A DNA stretch of 48,081 nt from an uncultured Pelagibacteraceae bacterium (lineage in GTDB: Bacteria; Pseudomonadota; Alphaproteobacteria; Pelagibacterales; Pelagibacteraceae). How positions within the stretch are numbered: position 1 is the first letter of the stretch; each line of letters starts with the position of its first letter. Below are positions 1-8,472 of this stretch, one piece after another. The stretch is taken from positions 1-48,081 of the forward strand of contig CACONQ010000004.1 of the NCBI GenBank assembly GCA_902628635.1. The letters run 5' to 3'. Made by a program: the position numbers and the translations under genes. The notes under the pieces are model-generated. The model was not told where the DNA came from and made no database searches. It saw only the letters and a list, made by a program, of their open reading frames with translations.

Positions 1-1
1 T

Positions 2-286
2 GCAAATCCAATAACTGTTAAATCGAATGGTGATAAAACAACAGTTTCACTAAGGCCAGAAAGAGCTTTGATTAATACAAAAGAAAAGATGGATAATAAC
101 TTTAAAGGAAAGATCGAGGAAGTTATATATCATGGAGACCATACACGTGTAAGATTAAATCTTTTAGGAAATAAAGAGTTTATTTTAAAAGTTCCAAATA
201 GCTCCGCTAATATGGATATTAAACTAGGTAACCAAATAAATGTTAGCTGGAATAGCCATGACGCTAGGGCACTTGACCCAAAATAA
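2..286 (+). CDS. potA: Polyamine-type ABC transporter ATP-binding protein, C-terminal part (PotA-like)
   Basis: Only the last 94 codons are inside the window; the frame is open from base 2 and its beginning lies upstream. The visible part is a TOBE_2 regulatory domain: it starts with a strand ending in the VSLRPERALI element typical of PotA/UgpC-family ATPases, followed by a small beta-barrel with GKIEEVIYHGDHTRVRL. Nucleotide-binding motifs are not in view. The protein would power the importer formed by the binding protein and two permeases immediately downstream. The gap of 126 bases to the binding-protein gene carries a good promoter, so that gene is probably also expressed on its own. The family assignment rests on the TOBE domain plus operon context; the substrate cannot be read from this fragment. 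Confidence 0.8.
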   Translation, partial: ANPITVKSNGDKTTVSLRPERALINTKEKMDNNFKGKIEEVIYHGDHTRVRLNLLGNKEFILKVPNSSANMDIKLGNQINVSWNSHDARALDPK

Positions 287-347
287 TTATCAAGTTTAAA
301 ATCATTCTATATAATGAAAATATGACCCTTTTTTACAAAATGGGCTG

Positions 348-376
348 TTGACTCACTCTTTATATCTTGCTGTAAT
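348..376 (+). promoter_or_regulatory. Sigma-70-type promoter for the binding-protein gene
   Basis: TTGACT (348-353), a 17-base spacer, then TGTAAT (371-376) preceded by an extended -10 TG (368-369). It lies 36 bases before the start codon at 413, which also has a clear ribosome-binding site (GGAGG, within 403-410). This is the best promoter in the first part of the window. It fits separate, strong expression of the periplasmic binding protein. Confidence 0.65.
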
Positions 377-412
377 CTGTTTTTTATAAAAAAACGTTTA
401 AACGGAGGATAA

Positions 413-1528
413 ATGAGAAAATTAAGTAAACTATTACTAGTTCTATCTTTTGCTCTTTCAATAACTTCATCAGCATTTGCAGTAACTGTTGCATCATGGG
501 GTGGAGCTTACACAGAGTCTCAAAAGTTAGGATATGGTGATCCTACTGCTAAGAAACTTGGAATATCTATCAATTGGGTTGATTATTCTGGTGGACTATC
601 AGAAATTAAAGCACAAAAAGAGGCAGGCAAAATTACGTGGGATATAATCGACGTATTTGCAATGGATACTATTACTGGATGCGATGAAGGTTTATTTGTT
701 GAATTTGATTTTGACAAAGACTTCCCAGCAGCACCGGATGGAACTCCTGCGAGTAAAGACTTCTTTGCTCCAATGCCAAGTAAATGTGCTGTAGGAAATA
801 TTTTATACTCTTGGAACTATGCTTATAACACGCAAAATGTTAAAGGTACTCCAAAGACTATCAAAGATTTCTTTAACACAAAAAAATTCCCTGGGAAAAG
901 AGCTATCTACAAAAGCGCTCTAACAAATTTAGAGATTGCTTTGGCAGCAGATGGTATTAAGCCAGGAAAAGGTGGAGCAAAAATCTACAAAGCTTTAGAA
1001 ACTGAAGCAGGTGTAGAAAGAGCAATGAATAAGATCAAAGAACTTTGCACTGATCCAAACGGAGGATGTGTATTCTGGTCTGCAGGTGCTCAACCGCCAG
1101 AACTATTAGTTTCAGGTGAAGTTGTAATGGCAACTGGTTGGAACGGAAGATTCTTCAATGCTGAAATCGGAGAAGGAGCTCCAATCAAACAAGTTTGGGA
1201 TGGTCAAGGTCTTGACTATGAATATTTTGTTCTAGTTAAAGGTGGACCAAACGAAGCTGATGCAAAGAAAGCTTTAGCAGAAATGACAAGTACAGAAGGT
1301 TTAGCAGGAAGTGCTAAGTATATTGCTTACGCTCCTTGGAGAAAATCTTCACTAAAAGTTATGGCTAAAGGTGAGCCTTGGTATAAAGATGGTAAGACGA
1401 ACATGGTACCACAAATGCCAACAGCAAAAGCGAATACTAAAAACTACTTCTTAGTAGACCCTATTTTCTGGGCTGATAACGGTACAGAGCTTGGAGAAAA
1501 ATGGGAAGCTATGAAAGCAGGACTATAA
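413..1528 (+). CDS. potD: Extracellular solute-binding protein of a polyamine/opine-type ABC importer (PotD-like)
   Basis: This 371-aa periplasmic binding protein has a clear signal peptide (basic MRKLSK, hydrophobic core, AFA cleavage site near residue 23). The mature protein begins with VASWGGAYTESQ, characteristic of the PotD/SBP_bac_8 family. It would capture a small cationic nitrogen compound in the periplasm and deliver it to the two permeases downstream. Family members bind putrescine, spermidine, opines or related compounds; the substrate cannot be fixed from sequence. An agmatinase-like gene and an aldehyde dehydrogenase a few kilobases downstream make a polyamine plausible. The start is set by a strong GGAGG ribosome-binding site. 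The gene has its own promoter and is closed by a strong hairpin terminator that sits directly in front of the permease genes. Confidence 0.85.
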   Translation: MRKLSKLLLVLSFALSITSSAFAVTVASWGGAYTESQKLGYGDPTAKKLGISINWVDYSGGLSEIKAQKEAGKITWDIIDVFAMDTITGCDEGLFVEFDFDKDFPAAPDGTPASKDFFAPMPSKCAVGNILYSWNYAYNTQNVKGTPKTIKDFFNTKKFPGKRAIYKSALTNLEIALAADGIKPGKGGAKIYKALETEAGVERAMNKIKELCTDPNGGCVFWSAGAQPPELLVSGEVVMATGWNGRFFNAEIGEGAPIKQVWDGQGLDYEYFVLVKGGPNEADAKKALAEMTSTEGLAGSAKYIAYAPWRKSSLKVMAKGEPWYKDGKTNMVPQMPTAKANTKNYFLVDPIFWADNGTELGEKWEAMKAGL

Positions 1529-1566
1529 TTTTAAGTTTTAAAGACTAAAATTATATACTATATTTA

Positions 1567-1595
1567 GGGCGGTTATTTTATAACCGCCCTTTTTT
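1567..1595 (+). terminator. Intrinsic terminator after the binding-protein gene
   Basis: A perfect 10-bp stem, GGGCGGTTAT (1567-1576) against ATAACCGCCC (1580-1589), with a TTT loop, is followed by a six-T tract. The T tract ends only four bases before the ATG of the permease gene at 1600. Any permease transcript from upstream must therefore read through it, which would make binding protein more abundant than permease. Confidence 0.9.
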
Positions 1596-1599
1596 ATTT

Positions 1600-2853
1600 A
1601 TGAGCAGTGAAACCAGACAAATTTTAACTACAGATGGTATACCTTTAGAGGTAAGTTTAAAAAAAGCTGAAAGAAAAAATAAAATTAAGGCATTCCTTTT
1701 AGTTGCACCTTTATTATTGTTCCTACTTATTACTTATATTTTTCCAATTGGAGATATGTTGTTGAGAAGTGTGGATGATAAAATGGTTACTGAAATGTTA
1801 CCAAAAACATTTAAATCAATGGAAGATTGGGATGGAAATGAAATGCCTCCAGAAGAGGTGTTTGAAGCTTTTTATTTAGATTTTCAAAAACTAGTAGAGG
1901 AAAAACGTGATGGAAAATTATCCACTCAACTAAATTATACCAAGAATGGTTTCAAAAGTATTTTAAAAAAATTACGAAGAAAAGCAAAAAATTTTGAAGA
2001 GGGAAATTATAAAGAACAAATAATGGCAGTACATAAAAGATGGGCAGACGTTGAGTACTGGCGAGCGATAAAAAGACGTGCACCAGCATTTACAAGTTCT
2101 AAATATCTTAAAGGAATGGATATGTATAAAAATGAAGAAGGTAAAATTGTAAGTGTTAAGGAAGATCGTAGAATTCATAGAGTTTTATGGCTGAGAACTT
2201 TAGAGATAGCTTTTTTTGTAACTTTATTATGTTTCCTAATGGCATATCCAATTGCACACTTGCTTGCAACATTGCCAATGAAATATAGCAACCTCTTGAT
2301 GATTTGTGTGCTTCTTCCTTTCTGGACTTCCTTGTTGGTAAGAACAGCCAGCTGGATGATACTTTTACAACAACAAGGTGTTGTTAACGATTTCTTTGTT
2401 ATGATTGGTTTAGTGGCTGACGATAATAGGCCAGAGATGATGTACAATAAAACTGGGACTTATGTTGCAATGACACAAATTTTATTACCTTTTATGGTTT
2501 TACCTTTATATAGTGTGATGAAAACAATATCTCCAAGCTTGATGAGAGCAGGAAAATCGTTGGGAGGAACACCATTCGTAACATTTTGGAAGGTTTACTT
2601 TCCATTAACTATTCCTGGAATTGGAGCAGGCTGTTTATTAGTTTTTATACTTGCTATTGGTTATTATATTACTCCAGCTCTAGTAGGCGGAGCGTCAGGA
2701 ACTCTTATTAGTAACCAAATCGCATTCCATATGAAGAGCACTCTTGATTGGAGCTTTGCATCAGCGATGGGGTTAATGTTACTTGCTGGAGTATTAGCAA
2801 TATATTGGATTTATAACAAATTGGTTGGAATTGATAATATTAAGTTAGGATAA
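1600..2853 (+). CDS. potB: ABC transporter permease, PotB-like, with a large insert after the first membrane helix
   Basis: Inner-membrane permease of the BPD_transp_1 family, 417 aa. The first membrane helix (about residues 30-50) is followed by a hydrophilic stretch at about 55-198, rich in Lys and Glu, before the remaining helices. The conserved ATPase-contact (EAA) loop is visible as AGKSLGGTPFVTFWKVYFPL. Usual PotB proteins are near 280-300 aa, so the extra length is the insert. It has no frameshift signs, and similar long PotB relatives occur in alphaproteobacteria (from memory). The start ATG directly follows the T tract of a terminator and has no obvious ribosome-binding site. The second permease starts two bases after the stop, so the pair is cotranscribed. 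It should form the channel with the next gene product. Confidence 0.85.
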   Translation: MSSETRQILTTDGIPLEVSLKKAERKNKIKAFLLVAPLLLFLLITYIFPIGDMLLRSVDDKMVTEMLPKTFKSMEDWDGNEMPPEEVFEAFYLDFQKLVEEKRDGKLSTQLNYTKNGFKSILKKLRRKAKNFEEGNYKEQIMAVHKRWADVEYWRAIKRRAPAFTSSKYLKGMDMYKNEEGKIVSVKEDRRIHRVLWLRTLEIAFFVTLLCFLMAYPIAHLLATLPMKYSNLLMICVLLPFWTSLLVRTASWMILLQQQGVVNDFFVMIGLVADDNRPEMMYNKTGTYVAMTQILLPFMVLPLYSVMKTISPSLMRAGKSLGGTPFVTFWKVYFPLTIPGIGAGCLLVFILAIGYYITPALVGGASGTLISNQIAFHMKSTLDWSFASAMGLMLLAGVLAIYWIYNKLVGIDNIKLG

Positions 2854-2855
2854 TT

Positions 2856-3710
2856 ATGGCATTACCAAAATATACCGAACCACATTATAGAATTTGGCAT
2901 TATACGTACATTTTCATTTGTACATGTGTTTTTTTCTTTTTGATCGCACCATTATTTGTAATTTTCCCTTTATCATTTAATGCTGAAGAATTTTTAAGTT
3001 TCTCTGAAGGAATGAAAAATCTTGATCCAGATGCATTTTCTTTAAGATGGTATAAGGATATGATTTATGGAACCAAAAATCCATGGGGGCTTGCAGCTAA
3101 AAATAGTTTTATAATTGCTATATTTGCCACATTGGGCTCTGTGCTTCTAGGAACAGTAGCTGCATTAGGATTAAGCAGCAGACATATGCCTTACAAAGGA
3201 TTAATTATGGCAACTCTAATTTCACCAATGATTGTTCCTTTGATTATTTCAGGAGTTGCAATTTTCTTTTTTATGGCCAAGGCAGGACTTGCAGCAACTC
3301 ATACAGGAATAATTTTAGCACATATTATTTTAGGTACTCCATTCGTAGTAATTACTGTAACAGCAACATTGTCTGGCTTTGATCATAGTGTTACAAGAGC
3401 AGCCTCAAGTTTAGGTAGCGATCCTGTTAATACTTTTATGAAAATTACATTGCCACTAATTCTTCCAGGAGTAATATCGGGCGGATTATTTGCTTTTGTG
3501 ACTTCTTTTGATGAAGTTGTTGTTGTATTATTTTTAGCTGGACTAGAAAATACTACAATACCAATTCAAATGTGGACCGGATTAAGAGAGCAATTAAGTC
3601 CAACAATATTAGCTGTTGCGACATGTTTAATAATTTTATCTACTTTAATTCTTGTTACAGCTGAACTGTTAAGACGAAGATCTGAAAGGCTCAGAGGAAT
3701 AAATAGATAA
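2856..3710 (+). CDS. potC: ABC transporter permease, PotC-like
   Basis: Second inner-membrane permease of the importer, 284 aa, of normal family length. It has an N-terminal helix (about residues 17-40), several further helices and an EAA loop reading AASSLGSDPVNTFMKITLPL. It would pair with the preceding PotB-like protein as a heterodimeric channel. The neighbouring stop and start are two bases apart upstream. Three bases downstream begins a fatty-acid-type oxidation enzyme that is probably cotranscribed, an unusual partner for a polyamine importer. Confidence 0.88.
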   Translation: MALPKYTEPHYRIWHYTYIFICTCVFFFLIAPLFVIFPLSFNAEEFLSFSEGMKNLDPDAFSLRWYKDMIYGTKNPWGLAAKNSFIIAIFATLGSVLLGTVAALGLSSRHMPYKGLIMATLISPMIVPLIISGVAIFFFMAKAGLAATHTGIILAHIILGTPFVVITVTATLSGFDHSVTRAASSLGSDPVNTFMKITLPLILPGVISGGLFAFVTSFDEVVVVLFLAGLENTTIPIQMWTGLREQLSPTILAVATCLIILSTLILVTAELLRRRSERLRGINR

Positions 3711-3713
3711 GAA

Positions 3714-5936
3714 ATGGATATCAAAAAAGTTGTAGTAATAGGCTCTGGAACTATGGGGAGTGGTATTGCAGCTCATTTATGTAATGCAAATATACCAGTA
3801 ACACTTCTAGATTTAACAACTGAGATAAGTGAAAAAGCAAGAGATAGAATCCATAAATCAAGCCCTCCTTTATTAATAGATAAAAAAAAAATTAATAATA
3901 TTAATGTAGGCAATATCAATGATGATTTTGATATTGTAAAAGAAGCTGATTGGATAGTAGAGGCCGTTGTTGAAAGGATTGATATCAAACATAATATTTA
4001 TGAAAAAATTTTTAAAAATAGAAAATCAGGAGCGATAGTATCATCAAATACTTCCTCAATACCAATTAAAGTTTTGTCAGAAAAGATGAACAGTGAGGAA
4101 AAAAAAGATTTTTGTATCACACATTTTTTTAACCCTGTTAGATATATGGGATTACTTGAAATAGTTAAAAATGAAAATAACGATATCAATAAAATAAACT
4201 CCCTAAAAAAATTTTGTGAAAAAGAGCTAGGTAAGGGAGCAATAGTTTGTAACGATACGCCAGGCTTTCTTGGAAATAGAATTGGTGTTTATGCAATGCA
4301 GGTTGCAATGACTGAGGCATTTAAAATGAAATTAACTATAGAGGAAGCCGATGCAGTATTTGGAAGACCAATGGGCATACCAAAAACTGGTGTATTTGGT
4401 TTGTATGACTTAATCGGAATAGACTTAATGGCTGATGTATTAAAAAGTTTTGTTAAAGAATTATCAAAAAATGATGAATTTCAAATTGTAGCACAAGAGA
4501 TTCCATTAATTACTAAACTTATAAAACAGGGTTATACAGGTAGAAAAGGAAAGGGTGGATTTTATAGAATTAATAAAGATAATAATCAAAAAATTTTAGA
4601 AGCAATTAATTTAGAAACAGAAAAATATTCTACATCAAAAAAAATAGATCTAGGAATCGAGACTGTTAACTTAAATAGCTTAATAAATAGGGATGATAAA
4701 TATGGAAAGTATGCATGGTCTGTTATTTCAAAAATAATTAAGTATGCATCCTCATTAGTACCAGGAATTACTGACAAGTTTAATGATATAGATGAAGCAA
4801 TGCGTTTAGGTTTTAATTGGGCAATGGGACCTTTTGAGATGCTCAAATCTATTGGTGTGAAAAACTTTTTTGAGAGAATAGAAGATTTTAAGGGCAATAA
4901 ATTCCTTGAAAATTTAGCAAAAAATATGGACGAAAATTTTTATGGTCAAAGGCAAATTTATACCGAAATACAAACTTTAGCAAAAGTACGTCCTACAGCA
5001 CTAAAGCTTGATAAGAATAATTCTGCTGAGATACATAGATTTAAAGATTTCAACATTGTTGAATTTACCACTAAAGCTTGTGCGTTAGATTACGATTCTA
5101 TGGATGCATTAAAAAATGCAACAGATAAACCTCTGATAATTATTAACGAAAGTATGCAATTTTCAGCAGGAGTAAACTTAAGTTATACTATGAATTTTGC
5201 TGAAAAAAATGATTATAAATCTATCGATAAATTCATTAAATATTTTCAAGAAACTTGTAAGACTTTAAAATATTCGAAGCACCCTGTCGTTTCAGCGCCG
5301 TCAGGGTTAACTCTTGGTGGGGGATTTGAAGTATTGGTTCAAAGTAATTTTGTAGCCTCTCACACAAATATAGTAATTGGTTTAGTCGAAACAATGGTCG
5401 GTTTGGTTCCTGCAGGAGGGGGGTGTAAAGAAATGTTATGGAGGTGGTTTCAAACTGAAGAGGCAAAAAAAGATCCTGATTTTGCGCCATTAAAAGTTTT
5501 TGATATTATTGGTTATGGAAAAACTGCAACCTCACCTATTGAAGCAGTTCCACTTAAATATTTAAATCCAAATGATAAAACAATAATGAATAGGAACGGT
5601 TTGTTTTCAGTCTCAAAAAAAATTATTGAAGATAATAAAGATTTTAAACCACCTTCAGAATGTAGTTTCAATTTATCTGGAAAGCCGCTCAAAGAAAAAA
5701 TGATAAAAGTTTTAGAAAAACTATATAACGACAAGATAATACTAGATCATGGAATGGAAGTTGGTAAAGAGCTTGCAAATGTATTGAGTGGGGGCGATAC
5801 ATCTCTAGAAAAGAAACTTACAGAGGACGATTTATATAGATTAGAATTAGAATCATTTATGAGGTTAATTGAAAATAAAAAAACACAAGACAGAATTAAA
5901 CACACCCTTAAAACTGGAAAGCCTCTAGTAAATTAA
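3714..5936 (+). CDS. 3-hydroxyacyl-CoA dehydrogenase / enoyl-CoA hydratase fusion (FadN-like domain order)
   Basis: A 740-aa bifunctional beta-oxidation-type enzyme. Domains in order: an NAD-binding Rossmann fold with GSGTMGSG at residues 10-17; a hydroxyacyl-CoA dehydrogenase catalytic region with the His of ITHFFNPVR (about H137); the C-terminal dehydrogenase domain (about 185-290); a second such domain (about 330-425); and a crotonase domain (about 445-600). Both crotonase glutamates appear present, in GGGFEV (E539) and GLVETMVG (E559). This order, dehydrogenase first and hydratase last, is that of Bacillus FadN, not of E. coli FadB. It begins three bases after the PotC-like stop. It could act on a carboxylic acid derived from the imported compound, but that is inference. 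It converges with the next gene, with two bases between them. Confidence 0.85.
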   Translation: MDIKKVVVIGSGTMGSGIAAHLCNANIPVTLLDLTTEISEKARDRIHKSSPPLLIDKKKINNINVGNINDDFDIVKEADWIVEAVVERIDIKHNIYEKIFKNRKSGAIVSSNTSSIPIKVLSEKMNSEEKKDFCITHFFNPVRYMGLLEIVKNENNDINKINSLKKFCEKELGKGAIVCNDTPGFLGNRIGVYAMQVAMTEAFKMKLTIEEADAVFGRPMGIPKTGVFGLYDLIGIDLMADVLKSFVKELSKNDEFQIVAQEIPLITKLIKQGYTGRKGKGGFYRINKDNNQKILEAINLETEKYSTSKKIDLGIETVNLNSLINRDDKYGKYAWSVISKIIKYASSLVPGITDKFNDIDEAMRLGFNWAMGPFEMLKSIGVKNFFERIEDFKGNKFLENLAKNMDENFYGQRQIYTEIQTLAKVRPTALKLDKNNSAEIHRFKDFNIVEFTTKACALDYDSMDALKNATDKPLIIINESMQFSAGVNLSYTMNFAEKNDYKSIDKFIKYFQETCKTLKYSKHPVVSAPSGLTLGGGFEVLVQSNFVASHTNIVIGLVETMVGLVPAGGGCKEMLWRWFQTEEAKKDPDFAPLKVFDIIGYGKTATSPIEAVPLKYLNPNDKTIMNRNGLFSVSKKIIEDNKDFKPPSECSFNLSGKPLKEKMIKVLEKLYNDKIILDHGMEVGKELANVLSGGDTSLEKKLTEDDLYRLELESFMRLIENKKTQDRIKHTLKTGKPLVN

Positions 5937-5938
5937 AA

Positions 5939-6589
5939 TCAGAGATCTTTTAACATATTAAAATGATTTATAAAATCTGGTCTCAAAACATATTCAGATT
6001 TATTACTATGTTTAATTTTTTCTAAAGCTTTAAGGCCATAAAGTACTTTACCAACTGGAGTGTACTCTCCTTCAAAAAGTGGTGCATCTTTCAATAAAAT
6101 AAAAAATTGACTATCCTCTGTGTTCATTTCACTTTTTCGAGCCATACCAACACTCCCTCTCATAAAACTAAAAGGTTCATTTACTTCAGATTTAATATTT
6201 CCATATTTAGAGGAACCAGTTCCTAAATAGGTATAGTTGATATTATTTCTTTTGCCGTATTTTAAATCTCCAGCTTGAACCAAAAACTTTTTAATAACTC
6301 TGTGAAATGCAACATCATTATATTCACCTGTTTCAATTAACATTTTAAATCTTTTGACAGAATTTGGGGATAGTTTTGGATAAAGTTCAATAATCACATT
6401 ACCACAGGGAACATTCAGAACTGCAATATTTTCTATTTTTTCAAATACTAAATTGCTTGGGTCATAATTTTTTACAAATAAACAATCATTTTTTAAGATA
6501 AACAAAGATCCAAAACTTAAAAATGCTAAAATAATAATAAATAATGTAAGGTATTTTTCTAATCTAGTCTGTTTAATTTTTTTTATCAT
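5939..6589 (-). CDS. Membrane-anchored peptidyl-prolyl cis-trans isomerase, cyclophilin type
   Basis: A 216-aa protein with one N-terminal membrane helix (about residues 13-32) and a cyclophilin domain from about residue 55. Cyclophilin signatures are clear: NVIIELYPKLSPNSVKRF, FHRVIKKFLVQAGD, DSQFFILL and the EYTPVGKV segment near the end. It should catalyse proline isomerisation and help protein folding, probably on the periplasmic face because of the anchor. Its ATG directly follows the TAA of the upstream metalloprotease-like gene (TAAATG), so the two are translated from one message. Confidence 0.88.
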   Translation of the reverse strand: MIKKIKQTRLEKYLTLFIIILAFLSFGSLFILKNDCLFVKNYDPSNLVFEKIENIAVLNVPCGNVIIELYPKLSPNSVKRFKMLIETGEYNDVAFHRVIKKFLVQAGDLKYGKRNNINYTYLGTGSSKYGNIKSEVNEPFSFMRGSVGMARKSEMNTEDSQFFILLKDAPLFEGEYTPVGKVLYGLKALEKIKHSNKSEYVLRPDFINHFNMLKDL

Positions 6590-7324
6590 TTAAAATTGAA
6601 AGTTTTTATAAAGCTTAGATATTTTATTTTTTAAAAAAAAAGCCTTTTTTCTAATTATTTCATCATCTTTAGATCTTTTATTTAATATTTTTTTGTTAGT
6701 TTTCATAAAGGAGTAAACCTCCGCCATATCTTCAAATGGAGTTGACATTGAATAATCTGTTAAAAAACCTTTTTTATCTTCAATGTATTCAAGGCTAACT
6801 TTATTTGAGCATGTTGAACATTCCTTATAAATAAAATCTAAGGTATTCAATTTACCCCAAACTATCTGGTCAAATATGTCTTCTTTATCAAAATGAATGA
6901 AATGAAATACTTCATGATGTAAAACTCTGTTAAAAAACTTATTTTCAGTATTTAGATTAAATATTAGTGTTTTCATTCCTGGGTTTGCGAAACCTAGCGC
7001 TGGAATTTCTGATATTTTTAAATTTTCACATATTACAATATATTTTAATCTTATTTTTTTTAAAAAATCATTTTTATAAATGTTAAGACTTTTACTTATT
7101 TTATTATAATTATCTTCGATTTTATTTTTATCTGCAGTTGAGCAAGAAACATTATTAATCCCAACACCTGCAGAAAAATTATTTTCAGGTACTAAAAACC
7201 TTAATCCATTATGCTCAATTTTATAGAGCTTTAAATTAGGTATCTTAATAATTTCATATAATTGATCAGAATTTACTGGAAAAATTAAAAAAAAGCTTAA
7301 AACTAAATAATAAATAAATTTCAT
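6590..7324 (-). CDS. Exported protein with HExxH motif, putative zinc metallopeptidase
   Basis: I do not recognise a named family. With the ATG at 7324 (a TTG nine bases further upstream is also in frame) the product is about 244 aa. It has a convincing signal peptide, MKFIYYLVLSFFLIFPVNS. A HExxH zinc-protease motif appears as HHEVFHFIHF (H137, E138, H141). Family logic predicts a third zinc ligand further C-terminal; several acidic residues are available, among them those in the PFEDMAEVYSF segment near residue 207. Two cysteine pairs (CSTC, and C61/C99) are consistent with an exported protein. It is translationally coupled to the downstream cyclophilin, suggesting a shared role in envelope protein quality control, which is inference. 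Confidence 0.6.
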   Translation of the reverse strand: MKFIYYLVLSFFLIFPVNSDQLYEIIKIPNLKLYKIEHNGLRFLVPENNFSAGVGINNVSCSTADKNKIEDNYNKISKSLNIYKNDFLKKIRLKYIVICENLKISEIPALGFANPGMKTLIFNLNTENKFFNRVLHHEVFHFIHFDKEDIFDQIVWGKLNTLDFIYKECSTCSNKVSLEYIEDKKGFLTDYSMSTPFEDMAEVYSFMKTNKKILNKRSKDDEIIRKKAFFLKNKISKLYKNFQF

Positions 7325-7377
7325 GAGATACAATTTAGATCATATTAGAAAATTAAATAATATGGTACATTTTAAAT

Positions 7378-7503
7378 ATGAAAAAAAAAGATAAATCAAG
7401 TAATAGAATTTCAGTACGTTTTGCCAGAAAATATATTTTATATTATTATGCATTCTTTTGGGTAGTTTTAGTTTTGATACTTTTATTCAATTTTAATGAC
7501 TAA
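7378..7503 (+). CDS. Small single-span membrane protein (41 aa), overlapping the ureohydrolase start
   Basis: ATG at 7378 opens a 41-codon frame ending TAA at 7501-7503. It encodes a basic N-terminus (MKKKDKSSNRISVRFARK) followed by one strongly hydrophobic helix (residues about 19-37) and a short polar tail. The topology rule (positive side inside) fits. Its last eight bases overlap the start of the next gene in a different frame (ATG at 7496), the kind of coupling seen throughout this genome. No family is recognised and there is no ribosome-binding site worth noting. It fills what would otherwise be an empty 170-base gap. Confidence 0.5.
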   Translation: MKKKDKSSNRISVRFARKYILYYYAFFWVVLVLILLFNFND

Positions 7504-8458
7504 AAAAAATAAAGAGCCAATTCAGCCTGTAAGTGGAACTGTAGTTCCAAGATTTGCTGGACCAAATACTTTTGCAAGATTGCCTGAGCTTAGAGATGTC
7601 GACAAATGTGATATTGCTATAGTTGGTATTCCTTTTGATGCTGGAACAAGCTATAGACCAGGTGCAAGATTTGGACCACAAAGTATTCGACAAGCATCAA
7701 GACATTTAAGAACAAACTACCATCCAAACTATGATGTTGAACCATTTAAAGTTCAGCAAGTAGCCGATGCAGGAGATATTACATGTAATCCATTTAATAT
7801 AAACGAGGCAATCAAACAAATAGAGGATGGTGCACTAAATCTTTTAAAAAAAACGAAAGGCATAATAAGTATGGGGGGCGATCATACAATTGCCTTTCCA
7901 TTATTAAGAGCAATGAATAAATTTAATAATGGACCTGTTTCATTAGTACATTTTGATGCTCACCTTGATACATGGGATACTTATATGGGCGCTCCATATA
8001 CTCATGGTACTCCATTTAGAAGAGCAAGAGAGGAAAATTTATTTTTAGATAATGCATCTATGCATGTTGGTATTAGAGGACCATTGTATAGTAAAGATGA
8101 CTTTAAAAATGACGAAAGTTTTGGTTTTAAAATTATTCACTGCGATGAATTTCAAACTCAAGGAATAGATAAAATTGCAGAAAGAATAAAAAAAAGAGTA
8201 GGTAACAACCCATTATATTTATCAATCGATATAGATGTATTGGATCCTGCATTTGCACCAGGAACAGGCACACCTGAAATTGCAGGTATGACAACTAGGG
8301 AAATGGTAAATGTTCTGAGGGGTTTATCAGGATTAAATTTGATATCAGCAGATGTCGTAGAAGTTGCACCAGCATATGATCATGCTGAAGTTACTTCATT
8401 AGCAGCAGCAACTATCATTTATGAATTGACTAATTTATTTGCAAAAATAGATAGATAG
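7496..8458 (+). CDS. speB: Ureohydrolase of the arginase/agmatinase family (agmatinase or guanidinobutyrase)
   Basis: This 320-aa manganese enzyme hydrolyses a guanidino compound to an amine and urea. All metal ligands of the family are visible: GGDH (H130), FDAHLDTW (D154, H156, D158) and SIDIDVLD (D245, D247). Length and the N-terminal FAGPNTFARLP are typical of bacterial agmatinases and guanidinobutyrases rather than arginases. Agmatine would give putrescine, and guanidinobutyrate would give GABA; sequence alone does not decide. The aldehyde dehydrogenase 14 bases downstream would suit 4-aminobutyraldehyde oxidation, and a Pot-type importer lies upstream. The ATG at 7496 overlaps a small membrane-protein gene by eight bases. 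Confidence 0.85.
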   Translation: MTKKNKEPIQPVSGTVVPRFAGPNTFARLPELRDVDKCDIAIVGIPFDAGTSYRPGARFGPQSIRQASRHLRTNYHPNYDVEPFKVQQVADAGDITCNPFNINEAIKQIEDGALNLLKKTKGIISMGGDHTIAFPLLRAMNKFNNGPVSLVHFDAHLDTWDTYMGAPYTHGTPFRRAREENLFLDNASMHVGIRGPLYSKDDFKNDESFGFKIIHCDEFQTQGIDKIAERIKKRVGNNPLYLSIDIDVLDPAFAPGTGTPEIAGMTTREMVNVLRGLSGLNLISADVVEVAPAYDHAEVTSLAAATIIYELTNLFAKIDR

Positions 8459-8472
8459 GTTAATTTGCCAAA

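Noticed and set aside
287-412. Riboswitch in front of the PotD-like gene
   Set aside because: The gap is 126 bases, mostly promoter and short leader; no recognisable aptamer or expression-platform hairpin is present.
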